NCBI RefSeq assembly: GCF_900188415.1
Contig: NZ_FZNV01000002.1
Span: forward strand, 353,339-417,338
Source: Maribacter sedimenticola
Lineage (GTDB): Bacteria; Bacteroidota; Bacteroidia; Flavobacteriales; Flavobacteriaceae
DNA: 64,000 bases
Direction: 5' to 3'
A program made the translations under genes and the position numbers. Under the pieces are notes generated by a model, which saw nothing but the letters and a program-made list of their open reading frames with translations, made no database searches and was not told the DNA's origin. Shown in pieces: positions 1 to 8,502 of the stretch; the first letter of the stretch is position 1, and every line of letters begins with the position of its first letter.

Positions 1-1815
1 CTGGTAAGCTGGGGGGTATCATTAAGTAATTCAGAAGTATTGCTGATTTCCAAGGATGGCAAGCAAAGGAAGAATTTAACGCAAAGTGGCTATTATGATG
101 GTTCGCCAAAATGGGTAGACAAAGGAAACCAGTTGCTATATTTCTCCAATAGGGATGGTCTTAAAAGTTACGCTACAAGCGGTAGGTCAGAATTAGATGT
201 GTACAGTATGTTCCTAAATAAAAATTCGTGGGACAAGTTCAACAAATCCAAGGAAGAGTATGATTTGTTAAAACTGATAGAGGATGCGGAAAAGGAAAAA
301 AAGGAAGCGGCTTCCAATGATGATAAGAAGAAAAAGAAAGCGGATAATAAAGAAGAGGTAAAACCCTTGATGTTTGATTTGGAAGATGTGGAACAAAGAA
401 AATCCCGTTTAACCATTCACTCTTCTTTATTGGCGGATGCCGTGTTGTCCAAGGATGGAGAAAAATTATACTACCTGACCCGCTTTGAGAAAAATCTTAA
501 TCTATGGGAAACCGAAATACGGACCAAGAACACCAAACAATTGGTTGCCTTGGGAGCCAAATCCGGAAGTTTGCAATGGGATACAAAAAAGGAAAATTTG
601 TTTCTTTTAGCGGACGGTAAGATTTCAAAAGTTGATTTAACTGCAAAAAAGACAGAACCGGTAAAACTAAATGCCGAAATGGTTTTGGACGTGGATGCGG
701 AGCGAGAATATATGTTCGATCACATATGGTTAAGGACAAAGGGAATTTTTTATACCTCTACCTTTCATGGTGTAGATTGGGACTTTATGCGTACCGAATA
801 TGAAAAGTATTTGCCGCACATTGGTAATGATTATGAGTTCGCAGAAATGATTTCGGAAATGTTGGGAGAGTTGAATGTAAGCCATGCCGCAGGCCGGTTC
901 ACCGATACAATTGAAAACGGCGATAAGACAGCTTCTCTTGGTATTTTTATAGATTATGGTTATTTGGGTAAAGGATTAAGGATTATGGAGGTCATTAAAA
1001 ATGGACCCTTGGACAAAGCCGGATTTGATATAGAACCGGGAATGATCATTGAAAGGATAAACGGTATTGAAATAGATACGACAGTAGATGCAGCCTTTTA
1101 CTTAAACCGGATAGAAGGGGAATTCACATTGTTGGATATTCTGGGAGACAATAACAAAAGAAAGCAAATTACGGTAAAACCCATTTCCTTGAACGAAGAA
1201 AATAAATTGTTGTATAAGCGCTGGGTCAACATCAATGAAAAGGATGTATTGAAAAAGAGTAACGGTACATTGGGCTATGTGCATATTCCCGGTATGAGTG
1301 ACGGGCCTTATAGAAGCATTTATGAAGAAATGTTGGGTAAGTTTAATGACAAGAAGGGGGTTATTGTAGATACGCGGTTTAATGGAGGTGGAGATTTAGT
1401 TGCGGATTTGGCCATGTTCTTTACGGGAGTACCCTTTTTGTCCTATGAAACGGAGACCAGGGTAGTAGGCGGTGAACCTACGTCTAGATGGACCAAGCCT
1501 ACATTGGCCATGTTCAATGAATCAATGTACAGTGATGGTTCATGCTTTGCAAGTGGATATGTTGATTTAAAAATTGGTAAAACGGTTGGTATGCCGGTAC
1601 CGGGAACCTGTAGTTGGGCCGGTTGGGAACGTTTGCCCAATGGTGGGCGTTGGGGCGTTGTTCCAATAAGTGCAAAGAACAAAGCAGGTGAGTGGATGGA
1701 GAACAACGAAACCAATCCAGATATTTTAATTAAAAACCAACCAGAAATAATTGTAAAGGGTATTGATCAACAATTGGAAAAGTCCATTGAGGTATTGATG
1801 AAAGAAGTAGAATAG
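1..1815 (+). CDS. Tricorn-like S41 serine protease, 5'-truncated by the window edge
   Basis: The frame is open from base 1, so the gene begins outside the window and only its C-terminal 604 codons are visible. Order: end of a WD40-like beta-propeller (Asp-Gly and Ser-Pro-Lys-Trp repeats), a lysine-rich low-complexity linker around nt 280-360, the tricorn C1 region, a PDZ domain (about nt 930-1170) and an S41 catalytic domain. The Ser-His pair expected in tricorn enzymes is encoded at nt 880-885 (LNVSHAAG), the DTRFNGGGD loop near nt 1369-1395, and the nucleophile motif SDGS at nt 1531-1542. Known family role: degrading oligopeptides released by other proteases; in Bacteroidota these are usually exported, but the signal region is not visible here. 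A long hairpin follows the stop. Confident in the family; the substrate is unknown. Confidence 0.93.
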   Translation: MVSWGVSLSNSEVLLISKDGKQRKNLTQSGYYDGSPKWVDKGNQLLYFSNRDGLKSYATSGRSELDVYSMFLNKNSWDKFNKSKEEYDLLKLIEDAEKEKKEAASNDDKKKKKADNKEEVKPLMFDLEDVEQRKSRLTIHSSLLADAVLSKDGEKLYYLTRFEKNLNLWETEIRTKNTKQLVALGAKSGSLQWDTKKENLFLLADGKISKVDLTAKKTEPVKLNAEMVLDVDAEREYMFDHIWLRTKGIFYTSTFHGVDWDFMRTEYEKYLPHIGNDYEFAEMISEMLGELNVSHAAGRFTDTIENGDKTASLGIFIDYGYLGKGLRIMEVIKNGPLDKAGFDIEPGMIIERINGIEIDTTVDAAFYLNRIEGEFTLLDILGDNNKRKQITVKPISLNEENKLLYKRWVNINEKDVLKKSNGTLGYVHIPGMSDGPYRSIYEEMLGKFNDKKGVIVDTRFNGGGDLVADLAMFFTGVPFLSYETETRVVGGEPTSRWTKPTLAMFNESMYSDGSCFASGYVDLKIGKTVGMPVPGTCSWAGWERLPNGGRWGVVPISAKNKAGEWMENNETNPDILIKNQPEIIVKGIDQQLEKSIEVLMKEVE

Positions 1816-1821
1816 TTATTT

Positions 1822-1897
1822 CCACAATTAAATTTATACGCGCAACAACTTAATATAGTTACTGGTACTATTTTTTAGTTGTTGCCATTCATTGTGG
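1822..1897. repeat. Nested long hairpin between the protease gene and the DUF3667 gene
   Basis: A perfect 9-bp stem (GCAACAACT at 1842-1850 with AGTTGTTGC at 1877-1885) continues inward with ATAGT/ACTAT pairing. It is enclosed by a second perfect stem, CCACAAT at 1822-1828 with ATTGTGG at 1891-1897. There is no T-tract on the plus-strand side, so it is not a classical terminator. Its CAAC...GTTG borders resemble the elements further downstream at 2751 and 4054. It may be an RNA-processing or recombination structure; the function is unknown. Confidence 0.55.
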
Positions 1898-1933
1898 AAT
1901 GCAATCTTTAATTAAAGAAAAAAACACAAATAA

Positions 1934-2668
1934 ATGCAATGTTTAAATTGTAATAATTCGGTCAAGGAAAATTTCTGCCCAAATTGTGGACAAAAAACAT
2001 CAACACACCGGTTTTCGTTTAGTTATATTTTTGATAATGGAGTATTAAACGGAATTTTTAACGTTAACAAAAGTTTTTTCTTCACTATAAAAGAGCTTTT
2101 TACACGACCTGGGCATAGCATCAGAGAATATATTCAAGGAAAAAGAATACGACATATTAATGCTTTTAGTCTATTAATATTGCTAATTGCAATTGAATTT
2201 TTGCTCGATTTTGGCAATGTAAATAGTAATGAGGCATTACCGGAAATGTTTAAGAATTCTGGGGATTCACTGGATCAAATTTTCGAAACTTATCCGCAAC
2301 TCACCTATTTAATTGTTATTTGTGTCACAACTATTTCCAGTTATCTGTTTTTTAGAAGAAGCAAACTGAATTTTGCTGAACATTTAATAATGAATATCTA
2401 TTCTTGGTCTGGTTTAATTGTACTGGGATTACCTCTTACCTTATCATTTGCTTTCATTGATGATAAATCGCTGATAAGACCACTAATTAATATATATGCG
2501 TTAATTGGTTTTGGTTATGCTTTTTGGTTCTTTTATCAATTTTTTTCAGGATACCGATACAAAAAAATATATTTAGTTTTAAGAGTGTTATTGGTACTTA
2601 TAATATCACATATTTTGAGATTTATTACACTTGCTGCTTTACTTGAAATTAATAAGCTTACGAATTAA
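1934..2668 (+). CDS. DUF3667-type membrane protein with N-terminal zinc ribbon
   Basis: 244 residues. The N-terminus carries a four-cysteine ribbon (C3-x2-C6 ... C15-x2-C18, as CLNC and CPNC), then an amphipathic stretch with the conserved-looking Arg-Pro-Gly turn (FTRPGHSIREYI) and about five hydrophobic membrane segments beginning near residue 73. This layout matches the DUF3667 family, which is widespread in Bacteroidota and has no established function. It is a single gene with structured intergenic DNA on both sides. The start fits because the first cysteine pair begins at residue 3. Codon use is AT-rich, like the next three genes and unlike the protease upstream. It probably sits in the inner membrane. 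Confidence 0.8.
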   Translation: MQCLNCNNSVKENFCPNCGQKTSTHRFSFSYIFDNGVLNGIFNVNKSFFFTIKELFTRPGHSIREYIQGKRIRHINAFSLLILLIAIEFLLDFGNVNSNEALPEMFKNSGDSLDQIFETYPQLTYLIVICVTTISSYLFFRRSKLNFAEHLIMNIYSWSGLIVLGLPLTLSFAFIDDKSLIRPLINIYALIGFGYAFWFFYQFFSGYRYKKIYLVLRVLLVLIISHILRFITLAALLEINKLTN

Positions 2669-2750
2669 AATGCTGACTAAATTCACTCAAACGCTGAATA
2701 TGGAAATCTGAATGATTGAATAATATGAACGATTAAAAATAACGAATTGG

Positions 2751-2877
2751 CAACACCGTATAAATTTAATTACAGATTTTTAGCCTACTTGCCAAAGTCC
2801 TAGAGCACTTTCTATCTGTGATTTATTTGCTAAATTTAGTACTTAAACCACGCAACTAATAGTGTACAAACACGTTG
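2751..2877. repeat. Imperfect palindromic intergenic element (CAAC...GTTG borders)
   Basis: The left end starts CAACACCGTATAAATTTAAT at 2751. The right end finishes CTAATAGTGTACA plus AACACGTTG at 2877. Reverse-complemented, the right end aligns with the left with mismatches (CAAC, then GT, TA and TTA positions shared). A similar element lies at 4054-4177. Such elements lie between single accessory genes in this part of the window. Strict integron attC core sites (RYYYAAC/GTTRRRY) are not satisfied. Mobility is inference. Confidence 0.45.
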
Positions 2878-2913
2878 ACGAATGTTTTGAAATTCAAATA
2901 ATAACTCAAATCC

Positions 2914-4038
2914 ATGAAGTTAAGGTTCATTTTTATCATTTGCGGTTTTGTCAGTACAATTGGTATAGCACAGGAAAATACCTCTCAAATTACTATTGGC
3001 GTTAATCATACTATTAAGTCTGCTATATTAAATCAAGATAGGACAATTCAAATTTACTTACCAGATAGTTATTCAGATTCAAGTCAAGACTATCCTGTTC
3101 TATATATTTTAGATGGACAATGGTATTTTTTAAGCGGCGTAGCAATTCAAAAAAGCCTACGAACTCCTGGTGCTATACCAGAAATGATTGTTGTAGGTAT
3201 CAACAATAGCAATCCATTAAGAAGAACATTGTTCAATGATGAAAGTAAAAAGTTTACTGAATTCTTAATTAATGAAATAGTACACTACATAGATACTAAT
3301 TACAGGACAAATAATGAAAGGGTCATTTTTGGGTGGGAAGCTGCCGCTTATTATTTAAGTGAATTAATTTTAACAACAAGTGAATTTAATGGAGCTATTA
3401 TAACTGACGGTGGTTATGCTTCTGAAGATTTAGTGAAAGAGTTTACATCAAAAGAAGATAAATATCTGTTTATGGCCAACTCCAGAAAAGATATTTATTA
3501 TATAGGTTCAACAGATGCATTCCATAAAATATTAAAAGAGAACAATCCTAAGAACCTTATTTGGAAATACGATTTGTTTAATGATGAAGTGCATGAAACA
3601 TTAGCCCATTTAGCGCTATTTAAAGGTTTGAAATACTATTATCATAATTACGATTCACCAGTTTTTGAAAGTATTCAACAATTTATAGATTTAGGCGGAA
3701 TGAATTACCTGACTACTTATTTCAAAGAAAAAGCACGACGTTTTGGGGGGAATGGACAAATAGATAATAGCACAAAAAATGCATTAATTTGGTTAGCATG
3801 GAACAGGGATAATTTTGAATATTTTAATTTCTTTATGAATGAATTCAGTGACGTCTTGACGACCAAAAGATATTCTTCAGGCTACTGGCAAAATCGTTTT
3901 GGCCAATTTTATTTAAAACACAAAGATTACCAAAATGCGATCAAATATTTTGAAGCAGGTCTTGTCGATTACCCAGATTCACAATTTAAGGAAGAAATGC
4001 AAAAGGGACTTATTGATGCGAAAAACGGAACAAACTAA
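2914..4038 (+). CDS. Esterase D-like alpha/beta-hydrolase fold protein lacking the catalytic serine
   Basis: 374 residues with a signal peptide (residues about 1-19, ending GIAQ). Residues about 28-250 resemble the putative esterase (esterase D/enterochelin-esterase-like) domain: YLPDSY, YPVLYILDGQ, a VVGINN strand, and a late His in the D-E-V-H motif (H227). The nucleophile elbow, normally G-x-S-x-G-G after a V-I-F/A strand, reads V-I-F-G-W-E-A-A-A, so Glu142 occupies the serine position. As read, the protein cannot use the usual Ser-Asp-His mechanism. The C-terminal 80 residues look helical, with a TPR-like YLKHKDYQNAIKYFEAGL segment. Probably periplasmic. A binding or regulatory role is possible; the function is unknown. 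Confidence 0.75.
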   Translation: MKLRFIFIICGFVSTIGIAQENTSQITIGVNHTIKSAILNQDRTIQIYLPDSYSDSSQDYPVLYILDGQWYFLSGVAIQKSLRTPGAIPEMIVVGINNSNPLRRTLFNDESKKFTEFLINEIVHYIDTNYRTNNERVIFGWEAAAYYLSELILTTSEFNGAIITDGGYASEDLVKEFTSKEDKYLFMANSRKDIYYIGSTDAFHKILKENNPKNLIWKYDLFNDEVHETLAHLALFKGLKYYYHNYDSPVFESIQQFIDLGGMNYLTTYFKEKARRFGGNGQIDNSTKNALIWLAWNRDNFEYFNFFMNEFSDVLTTKRYSSGYWQNRFGQFYLKHKDYQNAIKYFEAGLVDYPDSQFKEEMQKGLIDAKNGTN

Positions 4039-4053
4039 TTAAAACACATTTTA

Positions 4054-4177
4054 CAACACGGTACATAAATAATAGCGGCTAAGAACGAAAACAAAAACAT
4101 GAACAATAAAGAAAGGTCAGTGTAAAACGAATATTAACCTATACAGCCTGTAACTGGCGATTATACTAAAGCGTTGG
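4054..4177. repeat. Imperfect palindromic intergenic element, second copy
   Basis: The left end is CAACACGGTACATAAATAAT followed by AGCGG at 4054. The right end is GGCGATTATACTAAAGCGTTGG, closing at 4177. The reverse complement of the right end (CAACGCTTTAGTATAATCGCC) aligns with the left end over about 22 positions, with shared CAAC, GTA and AT..T.GC blocks. The left terminus shares CAACAC-GTA with the element at 2751. It separates the esterase-like gene from the small lipoprotein gene. I see no coding potential in it. Confidence 0.5.
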
Positions 4178-4233
4178 CAAATAGTTATAATCAATTTAAT
4201 GTGATTGACTTATCTAAACAGTAAACAATAAAA

Positions 4234-4599
4234 ATGAAACAAATTTTAATCTTAATTTTTGCAATTTGTCTTTTCTCTAATTGTTCAAAAGATGATTCCA
4301 ATAATGATGTAAACATTCGCTTATCTAATGTCACCGATATGGACTTCGAAAATATTATAGTCAATACCACAAACTATGGTAATTTAAAGTCCAACCAAGT
4401 TTCTGAATACAAAAACTTCAACAAGGCCTATCGATATGCCTATGTAGAATTGAATATTGGAGAGGAAACGTATATTATACAACCAATTGATTATGTTGGC
4501 GAAACACCGCTGACTAATGGTAATTACACCTATCAGCTAGATTTGGTTAGTTATAATGAAGGCTTTCTCGACCTAACCATTACACTGATAGAGGAATAA
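4234..4599 (+). CDS. Small hypothetical lipoprotein
   Basis: 121 residues. The N-terminus is a lipoprotein signal (MKQILILIFAICLFSNCSK): a short hydrophobic core and lipobox F-S-N-C with lipid cysteine C17. It is followed by SKDDSNND, the acidic/serine tether that in Bacteroidota often acts as a surface-lipoprotein export signal. The remaining 100 residues look like an all-beta domain (alternating hydrophobic strands with Asn/Thr/Tyr-rich turns), with no cysteine or catalytic motif. I do not recognise the family. Structured elements flank it on both sides, so it is probably a single transcription unit. Likely attached to the outer membrane, perhaps surface-exposed. Confidence 0.7.
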   Translation: MKQILILIFAICLFSNCSKDDSNNDVNIRLSNVTDMDFENIIVNTTNYGNLKSNQVSEYKNFNKAYRYAYVELNIGEETYIIQPIDYVGETPLTNGNYTYQLDLVSYNEGFLDLTITLIEE

Positions 4600-4611
4600 A
4601 ATTTTTGTGTA

Positions 4612-4808
4612 CAAAACCCATAAGCAATATGTACTACGGGCTTAATTGTAAGGTTTGCATATTGTTATAAAGTCCTCCAAATTTTTAGGATTTTGCATGG
4701 AAATAAAAATATAACCAAAACAAAAAGTTTATGCTACGTGAGTAGACCTGCCGGCAGGCGGAAACGAAATGTTTCCTTATCTCGCCACTAAGCTTAAACG
4801 AGACGTTA
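4612..4808. repeat. Third structured intergenic element, with a GC-rich 12-bp palindrome
   Basis: The left side has TGTACAAAACCCATAAGC. The right side has GCTTAAACGAGACGTTATACCC, whose reverse complement shares the GTATAAC and AAGC blocks. Inside lies the perfect palindrome CCTGCCGGCAGG (4747-4758), which is conspicuously GC-rich in this AT-rich region and resembles short palindromes I associate with flavobacterial intergenic DNA. The inverted-repeat match of the ends is weaker than in the two preceding elements. Confidence 0.35.
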
Positions 4809-4829
4809 TACCCAATTAAAACGAAAATT

Positions 4830-6005
4830 ATGAAAACTTTAATGGACATGATTAAAAGAATATCACTTTTAGTTTTGCTTGCAATTACTTTAATTGGTTG
4901 TAAATCAGAAAATAAAGAAGCGGTTAATGATACACAAAAGGTCTCTTCCCAAAATGCTCTTTCTGCTGTAATAGATTCTGTTAACTCAGAAATAAATAAT
5001 GGGGATTATGGATTAATTGACCGCTTTCTGGTCATACAAAATGATAAGCTATTGGCAGATTTTAGGTATAACCAGGATTATGAGACAATCGTTCAAAAAT
5101 ATGACACCACTAATCATCAATACAATTTCAATAATACCAATTGGCATCCCTATTATAAAAAAAGCGAATTGCACACCCTTCAATCTGTAACCAAAAGCAT
5201 TACCTCGATCCTTCTGGGTATTGCGTTGGATTTGAACCAGGATTATAATGTTAGCACCAAAGCAATGCCTTTGCTGATTGGTTATGATACTGATTTTAAA
5301 GATGAACGAAAACAGAGTATATCTATTGAAGATTTATTGACTATGAGAAGTGGAATACAATGGAATGAAGAAACCGATCATAATGACCATACAAATGACT
5401 GTTTTTTATTGGAAGCAAGTGATAACTGGATAGAATATGTACTGAGCAAACCTATGGATACCATACCAGGTACAAAATTCGTGTATAATGGTGGAGGTAC
5501 TGTGCTTTTAGGTAAAATCGTAAGAACCATTACAGGAAAACGAATAGATAAATGGGCAGAAGAAAAACTTTTTGAGCCACTTGGCATTACAGATTACTAC
5601 TGGAAAGAAACACCCGATGGAGAAATAGATACGGAAGGTGGGCTGTATCTTAAGGCAGAAGACTTGGCTACCATTGGTGCCCTATTTCTAAATAAAGGGA
5701 AATGGAATGGTAAGCAAATTGTATCTGAAAGTTGGGTCTCCACATCTACAAGTCCTTTACTTAAAAATGTAAAACCGCAATGGCGCGATGTAACAGGGTA
5801 TGGGTATCAATGGTGGATTCCTGAATACGCCGAAGATGGCAGCGTCGGTATTTATTCAGCTAACGGATATGGTGGGCAATACTTAATGATGGCGCCAAAA
5901 CACAAGTTAATAATTGTCTTTAATGGTTGGAATATTAATAGTGAGCCAGAAAAGTCAACTTATAGAGTTTTGCGAGATAGAATAATCCCCACGCTTAAGA
6001 AATAA
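4830..6005 (+). CDS. Serine hydrolase, class C beta-lactamase/PBP-like, lipoprotein
   Basis: 391 residues. A lipoprotein signal ends in LIGCK (lipid Cys24). The beta-lactamase-fold domain starts near residue 60. The S-x-x-K motif is S119-V-T-K122, in the helix start SVTKSITSILLG. The second motif is Y-N-G in FVYNGGG, the usual variant of Y-x-N in this family, and the third region is around GYGGQYLMMAPK. Known members are D-aminopeptidases, esterases, PBP4-like peptidases and beta-lactamases; most class C-fold lipoproteins like this are not resistance enzymes. The substrate cannot be read from sequence. An alternative start at Met7 would leave a more typical signal length. Single gene after a structured intergenic element. 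Confidence 0.87.
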   Translation: MKTLMDMIKRISLLVLLAITLIGCKSENKEAVNDTQKVSSQNALSAVIDSVNSEINNGDYGLIDRFLVIQNDKLLADFRYNQDYETIVQKYDTTNHQYNFNNTNWHPYYKKSELHTLQSVTKSITSILLGIALDLNQDYNVSTKAMPLLIGYDTDFKDERKQSISIEDLLTMRSGIQWNEETDHNDHTNDCFLLEASDNWIEYVLSKPMDTIPGTKFVYNGGGTVLLGKIVRTITGKRIDKWAEEKLFEPLGITDYYWKETPDGEIDTEGGLYLKAEDLATIGALFLNKGKWNGKQIVSESWVSTSTSPLLKNVKPQWRDVTGYGYQWWIPEYAEDGSVGIYSANGYGGQYLMMAPKHKLIIVFNGWNINSEPEKSTYRVLRDRIIPTLKK

Positions 6006-6417
6006 TAATTAGGCTAAACGTATATAAATGATGGCAGTGCCATAGTGTATTAAGCTTGCATGTTTTCCCGCATTAGTGAAAATAATTTACATAAAAATAA
6101 AATATAGCTACACCATTATTCTTATAAAAATTAGGTAGTAAACAATCCACAGATTCAAGCAACCAAAGTTTTACGATATAATAGTAATTTTTTTATAGCA
6201 AATTCGTCAGTGAAGCAACCAACCCTGAAAAGGGCGAAATATCTTAGTAAAAAGCCATCGTTTAAAAAAAATCAAAATGGTACTTGGTGAAAGTTTTGGT
6301 TGTATTTATTTAATGACCCAATATTTAGTCTAAAGTATTAAAGTAGATAAATAACGAACAAAATTTATACATTGGTTTTTATCTTAATCAATGGTATATA
6401 GAAAATAAAATACTTGA
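6006..6417. other. Non-coding AT-rich gap of 412 bp
   Basis: I see no plausible gene in any frame. It begins with AACGTATATAAATGATGGCA (from 6017), which resembles the left ends of the palindromic elements upstream and contains a small hairpin, ATGGCA-G-TGCCAT at 6031-6043. No matching right end is clear. The rest is AT-rich filler without a recognisable promoter; it could hold the remains of a deleted cassette. Confidence 0.4.
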
Positions 6418-7401
6418 ATGAAAAATAGAATACTTGGTAATAAAGGTTTTGAAATAAGTGAAGTGGGTTTAGGTTGTTGGCAGATTGGCGGCAATTGGGG
6501 CAATGGCATCCAAGAAAATAAGGCTTTTGAAATATTGGAAGAAGCCGTAGCTAGTGGCATTACATTTTTTGATACCGCAGATGTATATGGAGATGGCAGA
6601 AGTGAAAAACTCATTGGAGAATTTCTAAAAACTACAAAAGCCGACATAAAAATTGCGACTAAATTTGGGCGAGGCGCAAATGTTTTTCCAGATAAATATT
6701 CCGAACAAGCATTAAGAGACAGTGTAGAAGCTTCAAAAGAACGGTTAAATGTAGACTGTATAGATTTGTTGCAATTGCATTGTATTCCAACAGAAGAATT
6801 AAAGAAGGGTAAGATTTTTGAGTGGTTAAGAGCGTTGAAGCAAGAAGGCAAAATTGCCCATTTTGGGGCTAGTGTCGAAAGTGTGGAACAAGGTTTCATT
6901 TGCCTAGAGCAGGAAGGGTTACAATCGCTCCAAGTTATTTATAACATTTTTAGACAAAAATTGACTCAAGAGTTATTACCACAGGCCGCTGATAAAGGTG
7001 TGGGCATCATTGTACGTTTGCCTTTGGCCAGTGGATTGCTCACCGGTAAATTTAGTTCGGGTACCACATTTTCGGAAAACGACCATAGAAATTTTAATAA
7101 GGATGGTGAAATTTTTAATGTAGGTGAAACCTTTGCGGGTCTACCGTTCAATAAAGGGGTGCAACTTGCCAATGAGCTTAAAACAATTTGTCCCTCGGAA
7201 ATAAGTATGGTTGAGATGGCACTAAGGTGGATTTTGGACCATAAAGAGGTAACTACCATAATACCTGGAGCAAGTTCTCCTAACCATATTAAAGATAATG
7301 CCAAAGCAAGTGAATTAACTCCATTATCTAAAAAACTAATGAACGATTTGGACACTTTTTATAAAGAAAAGGTGCATGCACACATACGCGGGGTATATTA
7401 G
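6418..7401 (+). CDS. Aldo/keto reductase
   Basis: 327 residues, (beta/alpha)8 NADPH-dependent oxidoreductase. The catalytic tetrad is intact: D52 and Y57 in FFDTADVYGDG, K82 in IATKFGRG, H121 in LLQLHC. The cofactor-binding C-terminal region has IIPGASSPNHIKDNAKA (PGA/SS/N pattern, phosphate binding). It most resembles the open-chain sugar/general stress AKR group of Bacteroidota (COG0667 type). Known chemistry is reduction of aldehydes or ketones, including sugars. Cytoplasmic, no signal. Start chosen because the first strand (MKNRILGNKGFEISEVGLG) is the normal family N-terminus. Codon use returns to the host norm here, marking the end of the AT-rich accessory stretch. Confidence 0.93.
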   Translation: MKNRILGNKGFEISEVGLGCWQIGGNWGNGIQENKAFEILEEAVASGITFFDTADVYGDGRSEKLIGEFLKTTKADIKIATKFGRGANVFPDKYSEQALRDSVEASKERLNVDCIDLLQLHCIPTEELKKGKIFEWLRALKQEGKIAHFGASVESVEQGFICLEQEGLQSLQVIYNIFRQKLTQELLPQAADKGVGIIVRLPLASGLLTGKFSSGTTFSENDHRNFNKDGEIFNVGETFAGLPFNKGVQLANELKTICPSEISMVEMALRWILDHKEVTTIIPGASSPNHIKDNAKASELTPLSKKLMNDLDTFYKEKVHAHIRGVY

Positions 7402-7475
7402 ATGAGCAACTTCTATTATAAACAAATTGCTGGGATTACAATAGTTTCGTAAATTGTATAGGGCAATATAAACAT

Positions 7476-8375
7476 ATGGAGATACCGGAAATTCCTAATT
7501 TAATTCATTACGCAATTCCCTTTTTTGCGGCAACGGTGGTATTGGAAGTTATTTTGACCGTTAAGTTAAAATTGGAAGATTACGAATTTAAGGATGCCGG
7601 TACCTCAATACTTATGGGTCTGGGTAATGTAGCTATAGGTTTGTTTACCAAAGGCCTGGCATTGGGTGTTTTTTATGCTTTATATAATTTATTTCACCTA
7701 TTTGAGATACCGTTTTCATGGTGGGCATGGTTGATATTACTTTTTGCCGAAGATTTCTGTTATTATTGGTTTCATAGGATAAGTCACGAAAGTAGACTGT
7801 TTTGGGCCAGTCATATTGTTCACCATTCTTCACAGAATTATAATTTAAGTACGGCATTGAGACAGACCTGGTCCGGTGGATTTTATACGTTTATTTTCTG
7901 GATTCCCTTAATAATAATTGGTTTTCATCCTGTTATGGTATTGGTACAAATGTCCGTAAGTTTAATTTATCAATATTGGATACATACGGAACTGATACAC
8001 AAAATGCCCAACTGGTTCGAATTTGTTTTCAATACACCAAGTCACCATAGGGTTCATCATGCAACTAACCCCCAATACCTGGATAGAAACCATGCAGGAA
8101 TCTTTATAATTTGGGATAGGATGTTCGGAACTTTTGAGCCGGAAGACGAAAAACCTGTCTATGGATTGGTAAAGAATATAGACACCTATAACCCAGTAAA
8201 AATTGCCTTTATGGAATGGTATAAAATGTTGGGCGATTTCTTTACTTCCAAAACCTCATTGTGGAACAGGTTAAAATATTTGGTAAAACCACCCGGATGG
8301 AAACATGATGGTACTAGTATTTTATCATCTGATTTAAGAAAAGAATGGAAAGAAAATAATAAGGCCCAAAACTAA
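7476..8375 (+). CDS. Sterol desaturase/fatty acid hydroxylase superfamily membrane protein
   Basis: 299 residues with several membrane segments (about 10-30, 45-75, 80-96, 135-172). The di-iron histidine clusters of the superfamily are all present: H100-x3-H104 (HRISH), H113-x2-H116-H117 (HIVHH) and H190-H191-x2-H194-H195 (HHRVHH), plus H169 and H175 in the loop before. Family reaction: O2-dependent hydroxylation or desaturation of a lipid C-H bond. In bacteria, substrates include fatty acyl chains, carotenoids and alkylglycerols. The substrate here is unknown. It follows the aldo/keto reductase on the same strand with a 74-bp gap, so co-transcription is possible. Confidence 0.9.
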   Translation: MEIPEIPNLIHYAIPFFAATVVLEVILTVKLKLEDYEFKDAGTSILMGLGNVAIGLFTKGLALGVFYALYNLFHLFEIPFSWWAWLILLFAEDFCYYWFHRISHESRLFWASHIVHHSSQNYNLSTALRQTWSGGFYTFIFWIPLIIIGFHPVMVLVQMSVSLIYQYWIHTELIHKMPNWFEFVFNTPSHHRVHHATNPQYLDRNHAGIFIIWDRMFGTFEPEDEKPVYGLVKNIDTYNPVKIAFMEWYKMLGDFFTSKTSLWNRLKYLVKPPGWKHDGTSILSSDLRKEWKENNKAQN

Positions 8376-8502
8376 TTCTAAAAAGGTGTTGTAAGTTTAT
8401 GTTGTACCTTCCTTTATATTTTATAATGAATGAATTATACTGGAGATTAGAACCAACTGCGAGAATTTCGACAAAGCATTACCCAATAACAGTATAGAGG
8501 CC

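Noticed and set aside
2751-4177. Classical integron attC sites
   Set aside because: The element ends do not satisfy the RYYYAAC/GTTRRRY core pattern and no integrase gene is present in the window.
4830-6005. Antibiotic-resistance class C beta-lactamase
   Set aside because: The Y-N-G second motif and lipoprotein form point to a general serine hydrolase; nothing supports a resistance role.
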